In this document: one piece after another, positions 29,546 to 38,742 of the stretch
How positions within the stretch are numbered: position 1 is the stretch's first letter
How the letters are laid out: each line of letters starts with the position of its first letter
DNA from: Oreohelix idahoensis
Lineage: Eukaryota > Mollusca > Gastropoda > Stylommatophora > Oreohelicidae
Assembly (NCBI GenBank): GCA_024509875.1
Contig: JAMPIV010018978.1
Location: forward strand, 1 to 64,000
Length of the DNA: 64,000 nucleotides
Reading direction: 5' to 3'
Notes under the pieces: model-generated
Seen by the model: the letters and a program-made list of their open reading frames with translations, nothing else
Told to the model about the DNA's origin: nothing
Databases searched by the model: none
Program-made: the position numbers and the translations under genes

Positions 29546-30306
29546 AAAAAAAAAAATGGGACATTTTTTTTTTTTTTTAAATCCTGGAGCCGGAAAAAAT
29601 CTAGGCTCCTAACGCACGTATGATGCGTGGATATATACCTAACAAATTAGCTCAACGCATGGAGCGACACTGAGATCATATCTCAGATCCTTAGAGAAAA
29701 AATTTATCTAAGTATACGCTGATATATTCCAGGAAGGTGCCACCAACACACGCCACAATGATGGCAACAACATAATGACAATCAAATTATACTCATACCA
29801 ATATATGAAATTAAATATATTATGTGTTATCATACAATGTGTTGCAAATAGCGGTGTAATTTACTAATATACCGCACTATATTATTACATTATATAAAGT
29901 AACAGTAATTAATAAGTAATACATGTGTTGCTCTTCGGTGACATAAAACATTCAATAGAAGAAGATGTGGACATCATCCGCTCCCAATGTAGGACAGGAC
30001 TTGATATCCTCAAAGTTCCACAATGGACATAAACTCGCAGACTTCAATGATGTGCTGCGAAAATATCAATAACACAAATCTTAAAGACAACTGGTAAATT
30101 TCTTAATACAATCCTGAAAATAATTTATTTAAATGTGGCCGAGTGATCTTTTGGCCCGTATATCACTAACTAAGCCTTCTTAGATAATTACATGGTACAA
30201 TGTTATAAATTTCCCTCAAAAAAAAAAAAAAGTGAGACAAAATCTACTAACATGTCATTATAACATTGGACTGTATATCAGGAAATATATATATATGACA
30301 GAAGAA
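29546..30306 (-). other. E3 non-coding 3' region
   Basis: Between the Pol stop and the polypurine tract. Contains A13 and T14 homopolymers and an imperfect inverted repeat GGAGCC...GGCTCC near 29585-29610, but no coding sequence. E4 has a comparable region at 37923-38742. Confidence 0.6.
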
Positions 30307-33300
30307 TCATGTGGAATCGTGTGGACATCTGGACAGAATGTCTGCCATTACATTATCCGAACCACGGATAGCTCGAACCGAGAAATGAAATGGTTGAAGA
30401 GCTATGGCATAACGAGTGGACCTCGAGCTCTTCAAGTTTTTGCTCTGAATAGCAGTAAGCGCTTTCTGGTCGGTTTCCACAATGAAATGTGCGCCTAGAA
30501 GAAATCTTTGTAACTTCAGAATAGACCATACCATAGCCAATAACTCACGGTCTAAAACCGAGTAATTCTTTTCTGCAGCGTTTAATTTCCTAGAGATATA
30601 CATCACCGGATGCAAAGTATCAGAATACTCCTGCATTAGTGCTGCCCCAATCCCTGTTGACGAGGCGTCACTTCGAAGAACAAAAGTCTTCTCAATAGTA
30701 GGTAACTTAAGAATAGGTGGAGATGAAAATAGGGCTTTAACCTGGTCCAATGAGGATTGACATTCTTTAGACCAGCGGATCAGATTAGGCGACCCTTTCT
30801 TCAATAAAGTAGAAAGCGGTGCCATAATGGAGGACAGATTCGGAATGAATCGTCCGTAGAATTGAATCAAACCTAATAGACTCCTTACTTGTTTCTTCGT
30901 CTTAGGGACCGAAATGTTAAGTATTTTTGAAACATTGTGGTCCTCTGTCTTTAAAAGACCATGACCAACCCGATGACCTAGGAAAGAAATCTCGCTAAAT
31001 CCTATAAAGGCTTTAGAGGGTTTTGCAGTCAAGTTATACTCGCGAAGAGTAGACAGTAATTCGTATAAACCCAAATAGTGATCTTCCCAAGAATCACTGA
31101 ATAGACAGATATCATCTAGGTATGCTATGACATCTGTACGATATGCGAGAATTCGCCGCATCATGCGTACGAATGTAGCAGGGGCGTTCATAAGACCAAA
31201 AGGCATGAAATTCCATTGGAATAAACCCCTAGGTGTAGAAAAAGCTGTAAAAGGTTTGGCACGTTCAGTTAGCGGGACTTGCCAATAACCTTTAGACAAA
31301 TCTAGTTTGGTAAAGAATCTAGAATTAGAAAGTTTATTGAGTAGCTCTTCTAATGAAGGCATAGGTTCAGCATCGAACTTCGTAACTTGGTTCAATTTGC
31401 GATAATCTACGCAAATGCGAATGTTATTATCCTTCTTTCGAACAATAACCATAGACGAAGAGTATGCTGAAGTGGATGGTTCAATGATTTCCAAACGTAT
31501 CATTTCATCCAACTCTTTTTCGACTTGAGACTGGAAATGAATAGGTATTGGATATGGTCTGACTCTGATAGGATTGTGATCAGTTAGCACAATGTCATGT
31601 TCTATGACATGTGTGTGTCCCGGGATGTCTGTAAGAACATCCTGAAATGTTTGCAACATCGAAGAAACTTGTCGATGTTCCTCAGCGGAAAGATTTGGAG
31701 AAACGGTCACGTTTTTCCAAGATTCCGTAGAATAAAGTGGGACCATAGAAAGAGGAAGATTGACATCAGAAAAAGTAGTTTCCTCATCCTGTATAACTGA
31801 CAGAGATGAGTACTGACCACGAGTTGCTTGTGAATTGTCCGTAGCCTGGAAAATAGGCTGCAAATAGTCAGGTCTTTCATAAAATTCTGTGAGCATATTT
31901 ATGTGGAAAGTTTTATGCTTTCCATCAATATCGACAACATAGTCGACATCAGAAATTTTGGAGACTATTGCATATGGACCTTTCCATGCAATTAGAAGTC
32001 TGTTCTCCCTTGAAGGAAGTAGAACGAGAGCTTTGTCACCTGGACAAAGTTGTCGTAGACATCTATTCTTATTTGCAAACTGCCTTGCCTTTTCTTTAGC
32101 AAATTCTGAAGACGAAGTTGCTAGTTTGCATGCCTCGATGATCTTTTGCCTAAGAGCAATGACGTACTCATAAGAAGATTGAGTCTCATCGCTAATATTA
32201 TCGGCAGTGATTAGATCGTGAAGTAAAGACATAGGGCCGCGCGGTTGCGCGCCAAAGACAAGTTCAAAAGGGGAAAACCCCGTATGTTCATTGGGGACCT
32301 CTCTATACGCAAAGAGAGCCGCGGGTAAGACCCTGTCCCAATCCTGAGGATGATCCTCAGTTATTTTACCAAGTAAAGTTTTCAGAGTCCTATTTAAACG
32401 TTCGATCAACCCATTAGACATTGGGTGATAGATACTGCTGAGAGACCTTTTAATGTGTAGCATAGACATTACCTGTGACATAGTGTCTGATATAAGTTGA
32501 GTGCCATGGTCTGACAATATTTCTCCGGGAAAACCCAAGCGAGAAAATATCAGCCAAAGAGCGTCTGCGATATCAGCAGTTGAGATGCTCTTGAGAGGTA
32601 TTGCCTCTGGCCAACGTGTGCACATATCGACACATGTAAGGATAAATTGATGTCCTCTAGCCGACTTAATTCTAAAAGGACCGATAATATCTATTGCCAT
32701 TTTTTGAAAAGGGCGAATAGGAATGTCAGCAGCCTGGATAGGCGCAGCATGTCGTGGTCCTTTAGATTTGACCTCCTGACATACTTTGCAAGAGCGACAG
32801 TACATTCGTATGTCCTTGCTCACAAATGGCCAAAAGAAAGCCGCAAGAACCCTCGACTTTGTACGGGAAAAACCCATATGTCCAGCACATTGCGAGTCAT
32901 GAGCATGTTGCAATATTTGCAATCTCATGCTCTTAGGCACAAGAATTTGTGAATGAGTGGACGTAGTCGAGTCTTGTACCATACGTACAAGTACGCCGTT
33001 CTTCATAGAAATCCAAGATTTCCTATTAGTGTTCTGATTAGGATCACCTTTTTTTGCTAGAATGAAGAATTTTTGTAAAGAAGGATCTTCTTCTTGCAAT
33101 TTGATAAATGAGTCACGTGTAATAGTCAAGTGACTATCTTGGTCATTTACTTCATCATTATTAGTTAATGAAGTTTGAGGTGGATCCAGAGCATGTGCTC
33201 TTGTGACCACCGCATTGGTAGCTTCAATGTTTTGCTCTTCCCAAACAGCAATCTGCTGTGGGGTACATTCCCTAACTCCGTGAATACGACCAATAATAAG

Positions 33301-34020
33301 GTCCGCAATAGGGTTTGGAAGTAGACACGCGTGGACCTCTCCCGTGAAGAAAGGAGTAGCAATGTGTATTATAGCAGTAGGATACTTTTCTAACGTGCCA
33401 CCAAATGTGACACATTTGATGACTTTTCCTGTAGCACAGGATGGATCTACAAGAGATTGCCTAACGCCGACAGTAGTACATCCAGAATCAAACAACACTG
33501 AGACTGGATTACTATTTACTAGCCCCTTATGTAATATAAGAGAACCTCTCCCATCATGAGCAACATTAGCAGGAAGAGCGGGCAAAGGATGACCACAGCT
33601 TAGAGTACTAACGGTTTTCGGATCAAATAAAGTACTGCATTGGATACATTTATTTGCCCTACCAAAATCAAAAGATGAGCATCCGATAGCATTATGGTCT
33701 TTATCATTATTAACCTGTTTATCTGCTCCCTGAGATTCTTGTTGAACAGAGTTTGTCTGTTGATATCTTTTTCTCTTATGTTGCGATCTACCGCGACCAT
33801 TATTGCCTCTGCAATTATCATTAAAGTCCCTACTGTAATTTTTATCCTGGTTTGAGTTCCAGTTTCCATAACTGTCATTACTATCTCTATGCTGTTGAGA
33901 ACCTCTATTATCTTGGTATTGAGGTCTCTGCATAAAATATTTTCCTCTATACCGATTACCTTTGTGAAAATTTCTAAAGTTAACCGGAGTAGAATAACGT
34001 GTAGTATTAGGTTGTCTCCA
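30307..34020 (-). CDS. E3 Pol: protease-integrase-RT-RNase H, unbroken
   Basis: Polyprotein for copying and integrating the element; 1208 residues from the first ATG at 33933, but open from 34020. In order: Gln/Asn-rich nucleocapsid-like part, a CX2CX13CXH motif (CIQCSTLF...LSCGH, about residue 97), protease with FDSG (about 150), integrase zinc domain (HAHDSQCAGH...CRSCKVC, about 345-390), integrase core with MAIDIIGPF, LSDHGTQL and NGLIERLNR, GPY/F module (WKGPYAIVSKI, about 660), RT with KLDLSKGYWQVPL, MPFGLMNAP and the catalytic YLDD (about 960), and RNase H with RSDAS, LDRELLAMVW and ETDQKAL, ending ADILSRCP. Integrase before RT is the GMR1 arrangement. All catalytic residues I can check are present. 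Confidence 0.94.
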   Translation of the reverse strand, partial: WRQPNTTRYSTPVNFRNFHKGNRYRGKYFMQRPQYQDNRGSQQHRDSNDSYGNWNSNQDKNYSRDFNDNCRGNNGRGRSQHKRKRYQQTNSVQQESQGADKQVNNDKDHNAIGCSSFDFGRANKCIQCSTLFDPKTVSTLSCGHPLPALPANVAHDGRGSLILHKGLVNSNPVSVLFDSGCTTVGVRQSLVDPSCATGKVIKCVTFGGTLEKYPTAIIHIATPFFTGEVHACLLPNPIADLIIGRIHGVRECTPQQIAVWEEQNIEATNAVVTRAHALDPPQTSLTNNDEVNDQDSHLTITRDSFIKLQEEDPSLQKFFILAKKGDPNQNTNRKSWISMKNGVLVRMVQDSTTSTHSQILVPKSMRLQILQHAHDSQCAGHMGFSRTKSRVLAAFFWPFVSKDIRMYCRSCKVCQEVKSKGPRHAAPIQAADIPIRPFQKMAIDIIGPFRIKSARGHQFILTCVDMCTRWPEAIPLKSISTADIADALWLIFSRLGFPGEILSDHGTQLISDTMSQVMSMLHIKRSLSSIYHPMSNGLIERLNRTLKTLLGKITEDHPQDWDRVLPAALFAYREVPNEHTGFSPFELVFGAQPRGPMSLLHDLITADNISDETQSSYEYVIALRQKIIEACKLATSSSEFAKEKARQFANKNRCLRQLCPGDKALVLLPSRENRLLIAWKGPYAIVSKISDVDYVVDIDGKHKTFHINMLTEFYERPDYLQPIFQATDNSQATRGQYSSLSVIQDEETTFSDVNLPLSMVPLYSTESWKNVTVSPNLSAEEHRQVSSMLQTFQDVLTDIPGHTHVIEHDIVLTDHNPIRVRPYPIPIHFQSQVEKELDEMIRLEIIEPSTSAYSSSMVIVRKKDNNIRICVDYRKLNQVTKFDAEPMPSLEELLNKLSNSRFFTKLDLSKGYWQVPLTERAKPFTAFSTPRGLFQWNFMPFGLMNAPATFVRMMRRILAYRTDVIAYLDDICLFSDSWEDHYLGLYELLSTLREYNLTAKPSKAFIGFSEISFLGHRVGHGLLKTEDHNVSKILNISVPKTKKQVRSLLGLIQFYGRFIPNLSSIMAPLSTLLKKGSPNLIRWSKECQSSLDQVKALFSSPPILKLPTIEKTFVLRSDASSTGIGAALMQEYSDTLHPVMYISRKLNAAEKNYSVLDRELLAMVWSILKLQRFLLGAHFIVETDQKALTAIQSKNLKSSRSTRYAIALQPFHFSVRAIRGSDNVMADILSRCPHDST

Positions 34021-34763
34021 TCACCCTGGAATTGATCACTATGGTTCTGGGCATAATTACGATTACTCTTTTTATTGAAATTTTTCTGGCTACCCTGAAA
34101 TTTACGCATAAAATTTGGGCCATAAGGTGCTGCCGAAGCAACTGGCAGACCTTCTTTCACCTTAGAGTTACTAATGGTTATGTGCGGATGCGCAGTAACA
34201 TACTGGCTACAGTATTCTTCCATTTTTTTTATGTTTTTAGGCTTACGCTCATGAAGAAAAGATAGAAAAGCTTCATTAACAGAAGACATAACCTTATCTC
34301 TAAGTAGTAAATCCATAAGAGCTTCAAATGTATTTTCTGTCTTAGACAACTCAACCCATCGTAAAAAAGTAAGACGGATGCCTGAGATGAATTCAGAGAA
34401 TTCAACTCCAGTTTCTGGTAACATGGTTTTAAATTTAAGACGATATCCGTCCTCGTTAAGTTGGTACTTCTTTAACAATGCCGCCCTGACAACCTCATAG
34501 TTGTTTTTGTCAGGCACATCTACCATACTCAACAAAGTCAAAGCATCACCTCTAAGTATCTTGGACAGATGATACACATATAATGTTTTATCTATATTAT
34601 GCACATTACATGCACTTTCAAATCTATCTAGATAAAATGTTATATCATCGATTGAGGGATTAAATGCTGGTAGATTAAGCTTGAAATCCTTAGCATTAGT
34701 CTTATTTGACACCTTATTTGCATCATTAGCATTACCAGTGTTCAATAATCCGGATACTTTCAA
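33600..34763 (-). CDS. E3 Gag, N-terminally short, frame-shifted from pol
   Basis: Capsid-like protein: LPAFNPSIDDITFYLDRFES, ALTLLSMVDVPDKNNYEVV, TMLPETGVEFSEFISGIRL and LRDKVMSSVNEAFL match E4 Gag closely. After about 34025 the frame no longer matches E4; homology continues in the pol frame (WRQPNTTRYS), so the last 140 codons of this frame are probably out-of-phase. There is no ATG at the expected start: the frame opens at a TGA near 34850 and the first codons are non-ATG. The coiled coil found at the start of E4 and E2 Gag is missing, and only 175 bp separate Gag from the LTR. Confidence 0.75.
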   Translation of the reverse strand: MKVSGLLNTGNANDANKVSNKTNAKDFKLNLPAFNPSIDDITFYLDRFESACNVHNIDKTLYVYHLSKILRGDALTLLSMVDVPDKNNYEVVRAALLKKYQLNEDGYRLKFKTMLPETGVEFSEFISGIRLTFLRWVELSKTENTFEALMDLLLRDKVMSSVNEAFLSFLHERKPKNIKKMEEYCSQYVTAHPHITISNSKVKEGLPVASAAPYGPNFMRKFQGSQKNFNKKSNRNYAQNHSDQFQGDGDNLILHVILLRLTLEIFTKVIGIEENILCRDLNTKIIEVLNSIEIVMTVMETGTQTRIKITVGTLMIIAEAIMVAVDRNIREKDINRQTLFNKNLREQINRLIMIKTIMLSDAHLLILVGQINVSNAVLYLIRKPLVL

Positions 34764-34872
34764 TAAAATTTCTTGTAAGGTGGTAGTTGATGCTGTAGTT
34801 GTATCTAGTATGATGATGATGTCTGGGTTTGCTGACCCCCTTGATAGCTGGAATCAGAGTGAACCAACCTAT

Positions 34873-34942
34873 GGCCACCAAAAATGATATGGTGCGCCAA
34901 AATATCAGATGATAGAACCAGCTCTGGCCACCAAAAATGATA
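34873..34942 (-). other. E3 primer-binding-site region with 53-bp duplication
   Basis: On the element strand the 5' LTR end TATCA is followed by TTTTTGGTGGCCAGAGCTGG, with a TGG start suitable for a tRNA 3' end. The boundary sequence GGCCACCAAAAATGATA occurs twice (34873-34889 and 34926-34942), i.e. the LTR/primer-site junction is tandemly duplicated. tRNA identity not determined. Confidence 0.5.
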
Positions 34943-36320
34943 AGGGTGGATTTGTGCTGAAGTGGTAACTTGCCACCCTTATCGACACCTGGTGTTAAAG
35001 TGTAAGATGTAGGTGTCTTCTCTGATTTAGGATGTTGCTGTGTATGTGGTAGTGGAACAGTTCAATGGGTTATCACACAGGCAACATGACGTGTAGAGTC
35101 ATAGAAAGGGTAACTTCGTTGTATAAGTTTCTTTCATTTATTGCACGCCACAAAACAGTCATGATACTTATGACATCAACATGGTTAACGAGTTCAGCAA
35201 GATGATATGGCACATTGAAAACAATTTCTGTAGTCAGCAATGATAGCTGTTGTATATATGCGTCATAAGACATCACAGTTCAATAGATTCAGAAATTCAT
35301 CAATCATCGAGTGCTAGTTCGTGAAGCTGTATAAATAATAATAATTTCTATAACTTCTGCAACAGTGTCAGCTACAGATCTTCAATGTTCATAAACAATA
35401 ATAAATGCTCCCATTCTGATGCTAGCAGATCAGTTGTATACAATAAGTCCGTTCACTGTCTGCACGTGAATAGCATACATGGGCTACAGGTCAGCTCGAC
35501 CTTTATAATGTTCCTAAGTCTAACCATCTGACTTGGACGTGATCTCTGATATAACGAATCCTGGAACACAGACAACAGTCTTGTTGGTCTAGAGCGACCC
35601 ATATATATTTAACTAGTTCAGGTATACAGATACCGGTGACTTAATCCTAGTCAAAGTACCTCTCCATTTTGCATCACACAGGCGAGCAAATAGGCGACAA
35701 AATGACGAACCTCTAGACGATAGCATAAAGTTCGATACAAGAGGAATTACCTTATTTCGGAAAATCAACCATGAACATATGCCTCCAGGCAGGCTGCATA
35801 ATACTGGGAAATAGTCTAGTTAGCTAACTAACTCACTAAGACACTGTATTTCCCTCAGAGAATCACAAGACGCAGTTGCGTCTGCTCGCTTCTTAAACCA
35901 TTTCTAAACTGCCCAACTGGGCGGAACACACAGAACGAACTCCCGGTTTGACATGCGCAGAACGACAATCTCTGAGTTGCCGTTCACAATAAGACGATTC
36001 GAAGAACATTCGAGATAAAAGTCTTACACAGTCGCGCCTTTTATGGTCATGAAAAGAAGCGTTAAGAAAGGTTTCAGACATCTACCATAGTTGACTGATA
36101 CTACCAAATAAGGAGATGTGGTCACGCTTCGTTCAAGAAATTATAGACCGAACGTGTCTCTATACAAGAGAAGGCAACTCCTAACAAATTGTAGTTTCGA
36201 TAACTCGGATTATGTCCCTTTGACCATAGAAAACATAATACACACTTCAGTCAAAAAAATGATCATACATATGAAAAAATGTTTATACAAACGAAAAATA
36301 ATAATGATCCGTGCGTAACA
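34938..36320 (-). repeat. E3 5' LTR
   Basis: Copy of 28142-29525 differing by a few one-base indels. Followed by the target duplicate GTATC at 36321. Confidence 0.95.
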
Positions 36321-36325
36321 GTATC

Positions 36326-36402
36326 AAACTGCTGATTGAAATTTACCTGAGTATGAAGCTGTCACCCCATCAGATAGGAACGATAGCTGCTTATGTAGCC
36401 AT
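36326..36402 (+). repeat. Old LTR remnant between E3 and E4
   Basis: Should be the continuation of 27060-28141 beyond E3, judging from the GTATC duplicates. It ends in GCCAT (36398-36402), the presumed E4 target site. Direct homology of this 77-bp piece to other LTRs was not obvious to me. Confidence 0.4.
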
Positions 36403-37092
36403 TGTAACAGGCTAATTCTGTCATCATAAATGTTGAGAGCTAATTTGACTGATCGCCATAAATGTAACCGTCTATTCTTGACGTAGAAGGCTCACACTGG
36501 ATACCATAAATGTAAACAGTCAGGAATGGTCTGTGTTCGTCCAGGCGTAACAGGTGTCCGTGACACAAATAGGACAGGTACACTTTGGCCACTGTAAATG
36601 TACAGTTGAATGTTGAAGAATGTCCAGTATCAATGTAGAAACGATTCTAAGCCAGAAAGGCGGGCATAATTACATACAGGCCCTGGTTGGCCGCAACAAT
36701 GCTGGCATTCGTTTGGATGACTTGAAAGTGTTGAGGTGTTGTATGAATATATAGTGTGAGTAGACCTCAACGAATGCGTGTATGAGTGTTCGTGGAAGAC
36801 AGTGCTACTAAATGACGTCACACTTGTTGTAGTAATTACATGTAGTAATTCACATAGTTCTTGGAACACCTCTGACGTTTGATTGACTTTAATACATCAC
36901 AACGACAGGTACGCCGACATCAACATAAATAGTCATTGACAATTCAGGACATAGCATGTATGAATACAGTTCATTCAGCAAGATGTGCATGTATATAATA
37001 AAGCTGATCTCGTACAATTCCACCTTCGTCAGCTACAACAAAATACAGCAAATAAGTGAGTTTACACCACTCCTTTCTGACATCAGTAAGTC

Positions 37093-37162
<70 letters not shown>

Positions 37163-37902
37163 GTCTACAGCAGGCCGCGCAATATGGCGGGCTTATAAAT
37201 ATGATGGTCTCTGTGGTATTTCAATAACAACAGGGTGAGTCAAACCTTGTTCAATGGTATCGCCGCTAATAGCGGGATACAACAAATATAAAGTACTTTA
37301 GGCATACACAGACCCGATGCAAATAATGATAGCATATTTCATGAGCTCCAATTCTGGCAATCTTAAACGGACTCTTTCCCGCCCATGGGAAAAGTCACTG
37401 AGCTGGTTACAAAAATGTCATATAAGATTCTGACAAACGAGGGAAACAGTTTTAAGAGCAAATTACCTTACTATCCCATCAGAATAAATATCACAACACT
37501 CACTCGCCTCCTAGGCGCATCAGAATATAACATTGGGGAACAATCTCTAACCATCTTGGTCGAATACACACAGAGGACTTCCCCAAAACGTCTTGACCCT
37601 TTAAAAAACTACAGCTCGACTCCCTAACACAGGATGTCTTAAATTGCGCCAGATACTTCGCGCATGCGTCGTGACGCTCGACCCTTGAGCTAAACTCAGC
37701 TGGGTGAACCTGTCAGGAAAAGCTGACATCGGTTCTAAAATTAGACGCTGGGTTAACAGACAAGTGGGACAACCACCACTGTTAACTACAATCCCAGTAA
37801 AACATGAATTAATCCCCTTTGATCAAGAGTTTAATAGATAAAGTCTTCAAAATTAACCAGGCACATTTTACATACTATAGACTCAGCAAACTGACCGCTA
37901 CA
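36403..37902 (-). repeat. E4 3' LTR with internal (TA)n
   Basis: Plus-strand ends TGTAACAGGC and GACCGCTACA. A (TA)n block of about 65 bp lies at 37098-37160; the other LTR has a longer one at the same place (47363-47435). LTR unrelated in length and sequence to that of E3 although the pols are close. Confidence 0.9.
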
Positions 37903-37922
37903 GTTTACCGCACCCCCCGGGA
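37903..37922 (-). other. Polypurine tract of E4
   Basis: Minus strand CCCGGGGGGTGCGGTAAAC directly before the LTR start TGTAGCGG. Conserved with E3. Confidence 0.72.
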
Positions 37923-38742
37923 AAAAATGAAACTTTTTTTTTGAAATACATCCAAGAGCAAGATACAACAAGCTCATAACGCACAAATAATGCGCAGATG
38001 AGAAGTATCACCAATAAATATAACTCCTAATATGAGGTTAACTCGACGCATGGAACGTCAGGTGAGAATATATCTCAGGACATTAGAGAAAGCATTTCTC
38101 TAAGTATACACATATCCTGGAAGGTGCCACCAACATACACTACATTGCTAACAAAGTACACTGCAAACCAAAAATTACATAATATCATTTTATATTACAT
38201 CAAGTACCTTGTTTCCAAGTTTAGCAATGGACAAATCATCAAAAACAGTGATACAATCACTTTAACCAATAAAGGTACATTATTCTAACATGCAATATAT
38301 GATTTAATATAATGTTATAGAATATTAACAATATAGCAGATAAATGATGTCGCAGATCAAATTCTAAGCGGGCGCATCTACAGTGTCGTCCGACTGGTAA
38401 GTATGGACATCGTAATACATCATAGATGACAACATGTACAGATTCTCCCAGCACCAGTAATGATTCTGCTGAGAAAATACAAATAATTCTATATGATAAC
38501 CGTAAGATTTTCTAATATACAGCAATCAAACATACATTATAAACTATAAAATGTGGCTTTGCGAACTTTCGTCCCTTATATTGAGCTAACTAAACCTTCC
38601 TCCGTTATACCAAAGATGGTAACAGAGAAAGAAATCACCTAATTTACAACACTAAGGTGAACACAAATGTGTTAACATATACTGTTATAGTAAAGAACTG
38701 TCATAAGTCTAGACGTGTATCAGGAAATCTAGGACACAAGAG
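37923..38742 (-). other. E4 non-coding 3' region
   Basis: Between Pol and polypurine tract, comparable to E3 29546-30306 (shared GGTGCCACCAACA and ATATCTCAG stretches near 38120). No coding sequence seen. Confidence 0.55.

Larger units (their letters stand above)
28142..36320 (-). mobile_element. Gypsy element E3 (GMR1-like), recent insertion
   Basis: LTRs 28142-29525 and 34938-36320 flank an internal region of 5.4 kb. A 5-bp target duplication GTATC lies at 28137-28141 and 36321-36325. The two 1.38-kb LTRs differ by only a few single-base indels (homopolymers near 28910/35700, 29115/35910 and 29470/36275). On the minus strand the order is gag, protease, integrase, reverse transcriptase, RNase H. 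Pol is unbroken. The element sits inside an older LTR. Confidence 0.95.

Noticed and set aside
33165..33362. ORF overlapping E3 pol in another frame
   Set aside because: Shadow frame of an intact, homology-supported pol.
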